A stretch of 58,592 nt of DNA from JAFGKM01 sp964403465 (GTDB lineage: Bacteria > Ratteibacteria > UBA8468 > B48-G9 > JAFGKM01): the NCBI GenBank assembly GCA_964403465.1, contig CAYOFY010000001.1, positions 1-58,592 on the forward strand, written 5' to 3'. This document shows, piece after piece, positions 51,704 to 58,592 of this stretch (positions are counted from its first letter, which is position 1; each line of letters opens with the position of its first letter). The notes beneath the pieces were generated by a model. It saw nothing but the letters and a program-made list of their open reading frames with translations, was not told the origin of the DNA and made no database searches. The translations under genes and the position numbers were made by a program.

Positions 51704-52975
51704 ACCTGCCCAGCATATTATCAGGGCAACCAGCGTCGGCAGGAAAGCAAGTTTAATCCACCGTCCCCAGCCTATTCTAATATGCTGGCTTTCCATAAAC
51801 GCATACCCCAGTACATTTGCACTTGCCCCTATGGGTGTGAAATTGCCTCCTATATCCAGTCCCAGGCTTGCCCCCCAGATGAGTAATGTAACGGAATAAG
51901 ACAGGACAGGCGTGAGATTTTTAATAAGATACCCTATACTTATGGCTTCAGGAACATTGTCTATAACACTGCTGGTAAGCGCTCCGCCCCAGAAGAGAAC
52001 ACTGGTCATGCCAAAGATATGCCCGGCAAAGTTACTGACTGACATGGCGAGCCTTCGCATGACGCCGGTCTTCTCCAGTGCCCCGACGATAACAAAAAGC
52101 CCTGTCAGAAATAACAGGGTTTCAATATCTATTTCTCGCAGGATGTTCTTGAGTTTCGGATTGTTTCCCTTTGTGGTAAGAATCGTAAATGCCGGTATGA
52201 GACTGGCAAGAGCTATGTTCAGCGGCAAAACATCCCTTGTAAAATCCCTGAGTATGAGCAAAGCCACAGTTGCCAGAAATCCCACCAATCCAATCTTCAT
52301 GAGAGACCTATCCTCAATTGCATCTTCAGGGACAAGTTTTTTCAATTCTTCTTTCTTAATCTTATTATTAAGCTTCAGAAGTTCTTTCCTGTGTCCTGCA
52401 TATAAAATAGATATTGCCCCGGCAGCCCCGACCATACTCAAAATCCAGTTATTTTTTACAAAATCCGTGAAGCCAAGACCAAACATAGAACCAAGAACTA
52501 CATTAGGAGGATCTCCCATAAGAGTACCTGTCCCGCCTATATTAGCCATGCAGATTTCGGCAACAATGTAGGGAGCCGCATCAAATCTCAATATCTTGCT
52601 TAGAGCATACGTGAGCGGCGCAAGAAAAACAATGACGCTTATGGAATCAATAAATCCGGAGAGAAAACATGCCATCAACGGAAAGAATATAAAAATTTTT
52701 GCAGGGTTAAAATCAAGTTTTCTGGCTATCAGCAGAGAGAAATAGTTAAAAAAACCGGATCCTTCAATAATCTTGACAAGCATGAAAACACCAAACAGGA
52801 AACCCAGTGTTTCCCAGTCAACATACAGGGAAACTTCTTTCGGTGTGTAAACCTTTAAGAGAACAAGCAGAACAGTTCCTGAGAGAGCAACATAAACCCT
52901 GGGTGATTTCTCTATTGCTATGAAAAAATAACATGCGACAAAAACCGTGATGCTTATCAGTGCTTTTATGTCCAT
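51671..52975 (-). CDS. ArsB/NhaD-type anion permease
   Basis: 434 residues, about eleven membrane helices. The internal motif GGTGTLMGDPPNVVLGS and the repeated half with GASLGLDIGGNFTPIGASANVLG, described by its ends (about 370-393), identify the ArsB/P-protein branch of the ion transporter superfamily. Substrate unknown (arsenite, citrate-like anions and Na+ are all known in the branch); no arsenic genes are near. Follows the CBS-domain gene by 12 bases, with which it is probably co-transcribed. Confidence 0.85.
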   Translation of the reverse strand: MDIKALISITVFVACYFFIAIEKSPRVYVALSGTVLLVLLKVYTPKEVSLYVDWETLGFLFGVFMLVKIIEGSGFFNYFSLLIARKLDFNPAKIFIFFPLMACFLSGFIDSISVIVFLAPLTYALSKILRFDAAPYIVAEICMANIGGTGTLMGDPPNVVLGSMFGLGFTDFVKNNWILSMVGAAGAISILYAGHRKELLKLNNKIKKEELKKLVPEDAIEDRSLMKIGLVGFLATVALLILRDFTRDVLPLNIALASLIPAFTILTTKGNNPKLKNILREIDIETLLFLTGLFVIVGALEKTGVMRRLAMSVSNFAGHIFGMTSVLFWGGALTSSVIDNVPEAISIGYLIKNLTPVLSYSVTLLIWGASLGLDIGGNFTPIGASANVLGYAFMESQHIRIGWGRWIKLAFLPTLVALIICWAGLFVKYKIGFY

Positions 52976-52987
52976 ATTTATGAATCC

Positions 52988-53440
52988 CTAAATCATAAAC
53001 GCTCTGCAAATTTCGTTCCTGGAAACGTAACCCACAGGTACATTGTCCTTGTTGACTACTATCAACCTGTGAATGTTCTTTTTCTTCATCATGACTGCCG
53101 CTTTGAGCATGGAATCTTCTTCCCTTATTGAACAAACAGTTGTTTGCATTATATCCCTGGCAAGAACCAGAGGAGAGATATGCTCTATATTTTCAACAAC
53201 ATCTGTGAGAAAATCTGCAAGAAAAGAGACCTTTTCAAGAATGGAAATCTCTTCTTTCGAAAAAAGCAGATCATCAAGCAAATCGCCAAGACTTATCAGC
53301 CCTACCAGTTTCCTTTCGCCGTTGACGACCGGTAGTATGTTATGACCGCTATTGGAAAAAAGTTCAAGTATGGTTCTGATGGATGTCTGTTCAGTAAGTG
53401 TCGGTATTTCTTCCACCATGAAGTCTTTGACTTTTTTCAT
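52988..53440 (-). CDS. CBS-domain pair protein
   Basis: 150 residues comprising two CBS domains (about 7-60 and 90-148: VKDFMVEEIPTLTE, ARDIMQTTVCSI, HRLIVVNKDNVPVGYVS). CBS pairs bind adenine nucleotides and regulate transporters or enzymes; being directly upstream of the permease suggests it controls it. The ATG at 53440 with GGAGG three bases ahead is chosen over the longer frame from 53470. Confidence 0.88.
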   Translation of the reverse strand: MKKVKDFMVEEIPTLTEQTSIRTILELFSNSGHNILPVVNGERKLVGLISLGDLLDDLLFSKEEISILEKVSFLADFLTDVVENIEHISPLVLARDIMQTTVCSIREEDSMLKAAVMMKKKNIHRLIVVNKDNVPVGYVSRNEICRAFMI

Positions 53441-53563
53441 GACCCTCCTTTTACCCCCTTTTTGATGCACAGTTCAAACTTTGGTCGTCTCAACAGGATC
53501 TGGACCAGCCATTATATATCTCCTCATAAACAGGGGGTCATTATTTATGTTTCAATTGCAACT

Positions 53564-53591
53564 TTGATTTTACAATTTTTTCTGGTATAAT
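53564..53591 (+). promoter_or_regulatory. rpsB promoter P1
   Basis: TTGATT (53564-53569), 16-base spacer, TATAAT (53586-53591) with TG one base ahead (extended -10), 89 bases from the rpsB ATG. Confidence 0.65.
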
Positions 53592-53602
53592 ATCAACTTA
53601 AC

Positions 53603-53630
53603 TTGACATTAATGTTTTTTCAACTAAAAT
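53603..53630 (+). promoter_or_regulatory. rpsB promoter P2
   Basis: TTGACA (53603-53608), 16-base spacer, TAAAAT (53625-53630), 49 bases from the ATG. With P1 it makes a tandem pair, common before ribosomal protein operons. Confidence 0.6.
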
Positions 53631-53679
53631 ATATGAAACTTTTGAATCATGTTTTGTGAAGGAATGGGGAAAGGAGAAA

Positions 53680-54543
53680 ATGGAAGTTACAATAAAAGAG
53701 CTTTTGGAGAACGGGGTATACTTCGGACACCCGACAAGGCAATTTGACCCTCGAATAAAACCTTTTCTCTATGGCAAGAGACAGGGCATTTACATAATAG
53801 ACATTGAAAAGAGCCTTGAAAAGATAAAGGAAGCGGGAGAATTTCTCAGGAAATCTGCTGCGGATGGCAAGACGATACTATTTGTCGGGACAAAAAAACA
53901 GGCACAGGTTCCCATAAAAGAATCTGCCGAGAAATGCGGAATGCCTTATGTTGATTATAGATGGATAGGCGGTACACTCACCAATTTTAGCGAGATAAGA
54001 AAGAGGATAGCGCGTCTTGACGAAATAGAGGGACTTGAGAAAAGCGGAAAACTCTCCTTATACACAAAAAAAGAGGCGTCTCTGCTTTTGAAGGAAAAGG
54101 AAAACCTCCTTAAGAAATTCGCAGGGATCAGGAATCTTAACAAATACCCGGAAGTCATTGTTGTCGTTGACGTAAGGAAAGAGATTAATATAATAAGGGA
54201 AGCCAAGAAAGTCGGAATCAGAATCGTCGGGATAGTTGACACCAACAGTAATCCCGAACTTCTGGATTACCCAATACCCGCTAATGATGATGGACTTAAG
54301 TCAATCAGTTTGATTCTTGAGAAACTTGCTGAATGTATAGCTGAAGGAAAAGCGTCGGTTCAATACCCGCTACCAATCCCGGAACAGGATAAAGAATCGC
54401 TGATTCAGACACCTCTCGAAGAACAGAAACAGGCTCAATCAGAGGAGCCGGAAAGGAAAACTTCTGGCGGGAGAAGAGCAAGAGGTGCAAAACCGGATGA
54501 GGTATCAGAAAAAACAGAGGAGCCAGAAAAAAATGAAGGTTGA
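53680..54543 (+). CDS. rpsB: 30S ribosomal protein S2
   Basis: 287 residues. VTIKELLENGVYFGHPTRQFDP, described by its ends (about 3-24), VGTKKQAQ, RWIGGTLTNFSEI and VDTNSNPELLDYPIPANDD are all diagnostic. The C-terminal 50 residues are a charged extension absent from many S2 proteins. AAAGGAG precedes the ATG at 53680; the frame from 53656 is longer only by chance. Overlaps tsf by 11 bases. Confidence 0.98.
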   Translation: MEVTIKELLENGVYFGHPTRQFDPRIKPFLYGKRQGIYIIDIEKSLEKIKEAGEFLRKSAADGKTILFVGTKKQAQVPIKESAEKCGMPYVDYRWIGGTLTNFSEIRKRIARLDEIEGLEKSGKLSLYTKKEASLLLKEKENLLKKFAGIRNLNKYPEVIVVVDVRKEINIIREAKKVGIRIVGIVDTNSNPELLDYPIPANDDGLKSISLILEKLAECIAEGKASVQYPLPIPEQDKESLIQTPLEEQKQAQSEEPERKTSGGRRARGAKPDEVSEKTEEPEKNEG

Positions 54544-55120
54544 TGTATCTATTGTGAAGGAAATCCGGGATGAAACAGCTGCAAGTGTAATTGAATGCAA
54601 GAAGGCGCTGGAAGAAGCCAATGGCGACAAAGAAAAAGCACTGAACATCCTGAAAAAAAGAGGCATGATTATATCCCAGAAGAAAGCTGGAAGAGAGACA
54701 CGGGAAGGGCTTATCGGCGCTTATATACATACCAATGGTAAGATTGGCGTTCTTTTGGAAGTAAACACCGAGAGCGACTTTGTAGCAAGGAACGATGAAT
54801 TCAAGGAACTTGTAAAGAACCTTGCGCTTCAGATTACAGCATCTGCCCCCAGATGGGTTGACAGAGAATCCATCCCGGAAGAAATACTTGCCCAGGAACG
54901 TGAGATTTTCAAAGAGCAGTACAGCAATAAGCCACCTGCAGTGATTGATAAGATCATTGAAGGTAAAATGCAGGATTTTTACAAGGCGAATGTTCTCCTT
55001 GAACAAGCGTTCATCAAGGATGAGAATATGACTGTAAGGGAATATATAGAATCCAAGATTGCAAAACTCGGGGAAAACATAAAGGTAAAAAGATTTGTAA
55101 AATATGAAATTGGGGAGTAA
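54533..55120 (+). CDS. tsf: Elongation factor Ts
   Basis: Nucleotide exchange factor for EF-Tu. 195 residues, the short form with a single dimerisation half: UBA-like N-terminus (VKEIRDETAASVIECKKALEEA, about 7-28), ESDFVARNDEF, and a C-terminal coiled region with VLLEQAFIKD. The ATG at 54533 with AGGAG 10 bases ahead is chosen over the frame from 54485. Follows rpsB in the usual order; pyrH and frr do not follow. Confidence 0.96.
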   Translation: MKVDVSIVKEIRDETAASVIECKKALEEANGDKEKALNILKKRGMIISQKKAGRETREGLIGAYIHTNGKIGVLLEVNTESDFVARNDEFKELVKNLALQITASAPRWVDRESIPEEILAQEREIFKEQYSNKPPAVIDKIIEGKMQDFYKANVLLEQAFIKDENMTVREYIESKIAKLGENIKVKRFVKYEIGE

Positions 55121-55158
55121 AATAAGAGCAAGAATATATTTCCTAACCGGGAGGTACG

Positions 55159-55467
55159 ATGGAATTTGAAACTGGATATCTGTTAGCGCTGGTTGTTGTG
55201 GGATTGAGCTTTCTTGGTTTTTTTCTGGCGATGATGATTTCCGAGATAAACAAAAAGAAGGGCATAGTATTTTTTATACTCTCATTGATTCTCTTTGGAC
55301 TGGGAGTATATTATTACTATGTGGTCGGGCAATGGCAGAAGACAGTCGGAGGACCGAGTCCGAACAAGCTGAATGAGTATCTGTCCATCTATAAACCGGT
55401 TCCTGTATCCCAGCTGCCTTTTGAAGAAATGCCCAGTGAACCAAGTACACCGGAACTCCCGAAATAA
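55159..55467 (+). CDS. Small two-helix membrane protein
   Basis: 102 residues with two hydrophobic segments (about 7-27 and 36-58) and a polar, proline-rich C-terminal 40 residues. No family recognised. GGGAGG before the ATG and position between tsf and the operon terminator support it as the third gene of the rpsB unit. Confidence 0.65.
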   Translation: MEFETGYLLALVVVGLSFLGFFLAMMISEINKKKGIVFFILSLILFGLGVYYYYVVGQWQKTVGGPSPNKLNEYLSIYKPVPVSQLPFEEMPSEPSTPELPK

Positions 55468-55481
55468 TTTCGGACATTCCA

Positions 55482-55524
55482 GAAAAAAACAGGATATATT
55501 TTGATTTGCCTGTTTTTTTCTTTT
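55482..55524 (+). terminator. Rho-independent terminator of the rpsB-tsf operon
   Basis: Perfect 12-base stem GAAAAAAACAGG (55482-55493) / CCTGTTTTTTTC (55509-55520), 15-base loop, continuing into TTTT. The A-tract on the left would also serve the opposite direction, but no minus-strand gene ends there. Confidence 0.8.
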
Positions 55525-55654
55525 ATATGCAAAAGGGCGGAAATCTCTTTCAAGAAGGAATAATCTCTGTTATGTTGCTACCACGGTTTTCTGCACACTT
55601 CCAAAAGGCGTAAGTGATACAATCGTACGTATTGCCTGAACAAGATACGAATAT

Positions 55655-55942
55655 CTAAAAAAGCTCATCTTTCCCCGCATGGGTTTTATATAATCTTGTA
55701 ACTTTGAAAACAACTTTGTTTCTCTCCGGAATAAGAACCTCTGTTCCTGTCTTGGGATTTCTGCCCTTTTTCCTTTTCACTTTTTTAACTGAGAAAACCC
55801 CGAATCCTCGTAACTCAACTCTTTTACCTTCAGCCAGGGCATGTGACAGAACCATCAGAAATTTATCAGTGATCTCTTTCACTATAATTTTATTCAATCC
55901 GGTCTTCTCCGCAACCGCTTCAACTATGTCTTTTTTGATCAT
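55655..55942 (-). CDS. HU/IHF family DNA-binding protein
   Basis: 95 residues, histone-like. MIKKDIVEAVAEKTGLNK at the start, ELRGFGVFSVKKVKRKKGRNPKTG in the middle (described by its ends, about 45-68) with the arm proline-containing RNPKTG, and a short basic tail. The frame extends to a TTG at 55981, but HU proteins begin at the ATG at 55942; the ribosome binding site there is weak. IHF versus HU not decided. Confidence 0.92.
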   Translation of the reverse strand: MIKKDIVEAVAEKTGLNKIIVKEITDKFLMVLSHALAEGKRVELRGFGVFSVKKVKRKKGRNPKTGTEVLIPERNKVVFKVTRLYKTHAGKDELF

Positions 55943-56011
55943 TTTCTTTTTTTCTCTGCTGGTATTTCTGTCAGCCTTCAAATTCCTGACAGACCGCTCA
56001 TAAATTTGTCA

Positions 56012-56298
56012 TGCCGGAGGAGGGAGTTGGCGCCCTCGCCTCCCAAAACGGCTCAGGTCGGCCATTCGCTGTCCGATGTTCTTATTCATCACATCGGACT
56101 GACTTCGCTCTCTTCAACTCCCTCTTCAATGAAGCTTAAAATGCCGGAGGAGGGAGTTGAACCCTCACGAGTCGCTTCGCTCTTTAGGAGGGGGAGATTC
56201 CCCCTTCCTAATGTTCTCCCCCCGACACCGACTGCATGGGAAAACCCTTTCCCCATACCCTTTTGCCTCGTTCGGGTTCTCTTTCATGAAAATTGCTA
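56012..56298. repeat. Repeated 3' ends of tRNA-Leu with inverted repeats
   Basis: The 30 bases covering the 3' end of the tRNA-Leu gene (56299-56328) recur exactly at 56142-56171, and the terminal 18 bases again at 56012-56029, all in the same orientation. Between them lie hairpins GTCCGATGT/ACATCGGAC (56071-56099), CAACTCCCTC/GAGGGAGTTG (56115-56124 and 56150-56159) and TTAGGAGGGGG/CCCCCTTCCTAA (56184-56211). Neither extra copy can be completed to a full tRNA. No protein gene is present here. Confidence 0.75.
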
Positions 56299-56381
56299 TG
56301 CCGGAGGAGGGAGTTGAACCCTCACGAGGTTGCCCTCACCGGATTTTGAGTCCGGCGCGTCTGCCATTCCACCACTCCGGC
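56299..56381 (-). tRNA. tRNA-Leu (anticodon CAA)
   Basis: 83 bases on the minus strand. Acceptor arms GCCGGAG/CTCCGGC with discriminator A; anticodon arm CCGGA-CTCAAAA-TCCGG giving anticodon CAA (reads UUG); long variable arm (TGAGGGCAACCTCG) as in class II tRNAs; T arm GAGGG-TTCAACT-CCCTC. CCA is not encoded. Preceded by a consensus promoter at 56399-56427. Confidence 0.95.
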
Positions 56382-56398
56382 CATTCATACCACGCTAG

Positions 56399-56427
56399 AT
56401 TATACTCTACCCTACCCTCTTTTTCAA
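56399..56427 (-). promoter_or_regulatory. tRNA-Leu promoter
   Basis: Minus strand: TTGAAA (56422-56427), 17-base spacer, TATAAT (56399-56404), 17 bases before the mature tRNA 5' end. Confidence 0.8.
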
Positions 56428-56493
56428 CACCCGCAGGGCAAAAACTGCACCCTGCAAGTGGTACGCTCTGGAGGAAGCAGTCAGTTGCGGAGA

Positions 56494-56522
56494 TTGACTT
56501 TTTCTCAGGGCAGAGGTATATT
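56494..56522 (+). promoter_or_regulatory. Promoter of the UPF0173 hydrolase gene
   Basis: TTGACT (56494-56499), 17-base spacer, TATATT (56517-56522), 20 bases before the ATG at 56543. The leader would be about 13 bases and has no Shine-Dalgarno. Confidence 0.6.
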
Positions 56523-56542
56523 CGTCTTACAGACCGATAACG

Positions 56543-57163
56543 ATGGAAAACATAACATGGCTGGGGCATTCAAGCATTCTCATAGAGAAGGAAGGACATA
56601 ATATCTATATTGACCCATGGAAGATTAAGACAGGAGGTAATAAAGCAGATATTATTCTCATTACGCATTCTCACCACGATCACTTCAGTCCCGAAGATAT
56701 TAATAAAATAACAGGAAAGGATACTGTGATTGCGGGTCCGTCCGATACTCTGGAGAAAATTCAGGTTGGAGATAAACGGCCTTTTGTCCCAGGAAATGAG
56801 GCAGACCTCGGCTGGGTGAAAATTGCCGGTGTTCCCGCCTACAACGTGAACAAATCTTTTCATCCGAAGGCAAACATGTGGCTGGGATTTCTCATAAAGT
56901 TTCCCGAGGCATCAATCTATATCGCAGGTGATACGGATTTCATCCCTGAAATGAACCAGATCAGGGCGGATATTGCAATCCTTCCTGTAGGGGGAACCTA
57001 TACAATGGATGCAGAAGAGGCGGCACATGCGGTAAACATCATCCATCCCGGGGTGGCAATACCAGTGCACTTCGGGGATACTGTTGGCTCAAAAGCAGAT
57101 GCAGAAAAGTTTGCATCTCTTGTAAAATCGGCCCAGGTAAAAATCCTCTCTCCTGAAAGGTGA
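56543..57163 (+). CDS. Metal-dependent hydrolase, UPF0173 / UlaG-like beta-lactamase fold
   Basis: 206 residues. Metallo-beta-lactamase fold with THSHHDHFSPEDI (about 34-46), AGDTDFIPEM and PVHFGDTVGS metal-ligand motifs. Substrate unknown; relatives include L-ascorbate-6-phosphate lactonase. No signal peptide. Convergent with the DUF3300 gene 18 bases away. Confidence 0.9.
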   Translation: MENITWLGHSSILIEKEGHNIYIDPWKIKTGGNKADIILITHSHHDHFSPEDINKITGKDTVIAGPSDTLEKIQVGDKRPFVPGNEADLGWVKIAGVPAYNVNKSFHPKANMWLGFLIKFPEASIYIAGDTDFIPEMNQIRADIAILPVGGTYTMDAEEAAHAVNIIHPGVAIPVHFGDTVGSKADAEKFASLVKSAQVKILSPER

Positions 57164-57181
57164 CAATATCCAGGGACAGGG

Positions 57182-58561
57182 CTATTCCCTGCAACCCCGG
57201 TCTTTTTGAAACACTTCTCCGCCCTTCCCTCTTTCTGATATCCCTCTCTCCGAGGATATCTCGCTTCCTTGCGTAACATCTGATGCCCACTCTATCTTCC
57301 TCCCGAGAGAGAGTTTCGTTTCACCGGGATAGGAACGATCTTTTTCGCGGTCCCCCGATTTGTTTTTTAATGCCCCTTCAATCTTTCCTGTCAGGGATCT
57401 ATCTGCAAATTTTTCTTTAGACGGAGAGGTTTGAGTATTTTCCCTGTCAGGGTCTGTCCGACGAGATTCTGTATCCTTGTTGTCACGCTCAACTCTGGGA
57501 TAAAAGACCCCGGACTTCTCTTTTGCTATTGCAGGAGAAGTCTTTTCTGAAGCATCGGGATGAGAGTTTTCTTTCTCCTTCTTTGCCAGCTGAGATTCTT
57601 TGACCCTATTGTATTCTATCCCAGAATGTGATGTATCTGCTGCCTTTCCTGAAGCATAATCCCCCTTCTCGGAACCTTTCCGTATGAGGTCTGGCGGATT
57701 CTGTTCAAATCGTTCACGCGTTTCCCTGTCCCTGTAATTAACACCTCTCCTGTGATATGGGTCATGATGCCAGTATGAATCATCGTCCCGGCAGACAAAG
57801 TGTCTGTGGTACCGACCTGCATCGTTGATTACTATGTAGATACGGAAAACCGGCCAGTCAAACCATGTCCACGAGAACCAGCCTATGCTTATGAAAACTG
57901 GCGGGTCGAAAAACACATAGGTTGTCCTGAAAGCGAAGCTGTCAGGATAGTACCAGTAATATGGTTTGTGAGAAGTGTAGCGCCACGCGCCATATACGAA
58001 CAGAGGGTTGTATATCGGAACGTATACCACATTGGAGATAGCCGGTTCGATTCTTATTATCCTGCTCTCGAACACGACTTTCTGTTCTTTTGTTGTCTTT
58101 AGATTCCCGTTCTCATACGCCCTGTTGCGCAATTCCTGGACGGTATTCATAACATCTTCTTCCTGGCTCAGGAATGCATCTCCAAGTCTTCTTGTCTGTT
58201 CAATCCTGTCGCTCAGGGCAAAGAGAACATCGGGAAAATTGCAAAGCGATTTAACGCTTGTATCCCAGTCTTTCTCCGGAAGGGCGCTGTACAGCGCATC
58301 GCCTTCCAACCCCTTGTTCATGCGCAGCCACCGTTCTGCCTCGACAATCTCAAGCGGATAGGTTGATGCCATCAGTACCTGGGCAAGCAGGGAATCAGGA
58401 TAAAGGGCAATCGGGGCCAGCATCTGCTCAAGTTCTTCTTTGCTGAACCTGTCGTCCTGACCTGTTGCTGCGGAAGCCAGTACCGGCGTTGCTGACAGAA
58501 TCACAAGTAGCGAAAAAGCAATAAGAACAATATTTCGTACAGCAATCCGTATAGTCTTCAT
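57182..58561 (-). CDS. DUF3300 exported protein
   Basis: 459 residues. Signal peptide (about 1-32), DUF3300 region (about 38-260) starting EELEQMLAPIALYPDSLLAQVLMASTYPLE, described by its ends, then aromatic-rich segments (YWYYPDSFAF, WFSWTWFDWP) and a long charged, low-complexity C-terminal half (about 275-459) rich in K, E, R, S. Function of the family unknown; envelope location likely. AGGAGG before the ATG. Confidence 0.88.
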   Translation of the reverse strand: MKTIRIAVRNIVLIAFSLLVILSATPVLASAATGQDDRFSKEELEQMLAPIALYPDSLLAQVLMASTYPLEIVEAERWLRMNKGLEGDALYSALPEKDWDTSVKSLCNFPDVLFALSDRIEQTRRLGDAFLSQEEDVMNTVQELRNRAYENGNLKTTKEQKVVFESRIIRIEPAISNVVYVPIYNPLFVYGAWRYTSHKPYYWYYPDSFAFRTTYVFFDPPVFISIGWFSWTWFDWPVFRIYIVINDAGRYHRHFVCRDDDSYWHHDPYHRRGVNYRDRETRERFEQNPPDLIRKGSEKGDYASGKAADTSHSGIEYNRVKESQLAKKEKENSHPDASEKTSPAIAKEKSGVFYPRVERDNKDTESRRTDPDRENTQTSPSKEKFADRSLTGKIEGALKNKSGDREKDRSYPGETKLSLGRKIEWASDVTQGSEISSERGISERGKGGEVFQKDRGCRE

Positions 58562-58592
58562 GGCATTTCACCTCCTTCTCTTTTCCTATTAT

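Noticed and set aside
53592..53679. S2-type autoregulatory leader before rpsB
   Set aside because: No clear conserved hairpin could be seen by eye; a covariance search would be needed.
1..58592. CRISPR array, rRNA genes, insertion sequence transposases
   Set aside because: No regularly spaced direct repeats of CRISPR type, no rRNA-like sequence and no transposase reading frame were seen.

Overview
Bacterial chromosomal DNA, mostly core metabolism and housekeeping with a few accessory patches. Ribosomal protein S2/EF-Ts, NAD-dependent DNA ligase, XerC/D, an HU-type protein, sigma-70-like and ECF promoters, and several secreted or inner-membrane proteins point to a diderm (Gram-negative-type) bacterium with moderate base composition. 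The gene mix (URO-D superfamily protein, GH29 fucosidase, NTase-GHMP kinase fusion, VIT/vWA proteins, many CATTGCGAG-type dispersed repeats) is what one sees in uncultured candidate lineages of the PVC/Omnitrophota kind; that placement is a guess, because no phylogeny could be computed.

Layout. 79-2949: ligA-xerC. 3216-5646 (minus): aroA-aroC, facing the plus-strand run aroB-pheA-aroF, a Gfo/Idh/MocA oxidoreductase, a corrinoid adenosyltransferase and a nitroreductase (5751-11192). 11201-14160: ACT protein, zinc-ribbon/TM2 and DUF2752 membrane proteins, M18 aminopeptidase. 14182-21544: NTase-GHMP kinase fusion, macro-NUDIX fusion, trpS-hisC, pdxJ and a DUF4013 membrane protein, followed by about 1.1 kb without a recognisable gene. 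22711-26834: ppdK (minus) and a GH29 fucosidase. 26852-32246: ECF sigma factor, zinc anti-sigma factor with a PrcB-like outer domain, then two exported vWA proteins behind a second copy of the same ECF-type promoter. 32285-35274 (minus): ADH, creatininase-like protein, ribF. 35271-37295: AT-rich accessory island with a broken PLD-type gene and a HEPN-MNT module under a palindromic operator. 37312-42938: PiT/DUF47 phosphate uptake, URO-D protein, leuS, small membrane protein. 43057-50337: nitrilase, aroE, ParA pair, Hsp20, ApbE, lysA-argH. 50442-58561: UPF0280, isoprenylcysteine-methyltransferase-like protein, anion permease + CBS protein, rpsB-tsf, HU, tRNA-Leu(CAA) with extra copies of its 3' end, UPF0173 hydrolase, DUF3300 protein.

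How they work together. Five shikimate/aromatic enzymes plus the chorismate mutase-prephenate dehydratase are here (AroF, AroB, AroE, AroA, AroC, PheA); dehydroquinase and shikimate kinase are not. Several promoters place the -10 box only 6-8 nt before the start codon with no Shine-Dalgarno (aroA, aroB, aroE, macro-NUDIX, nitrilase), which suggests leaderless mRNAs. The most system-like accessory unit is the ECF sigma/anti-sigma/vWA-VIT block, tied together by two promoters of identical geometry (GGAACTT-N15-GTCTAA).
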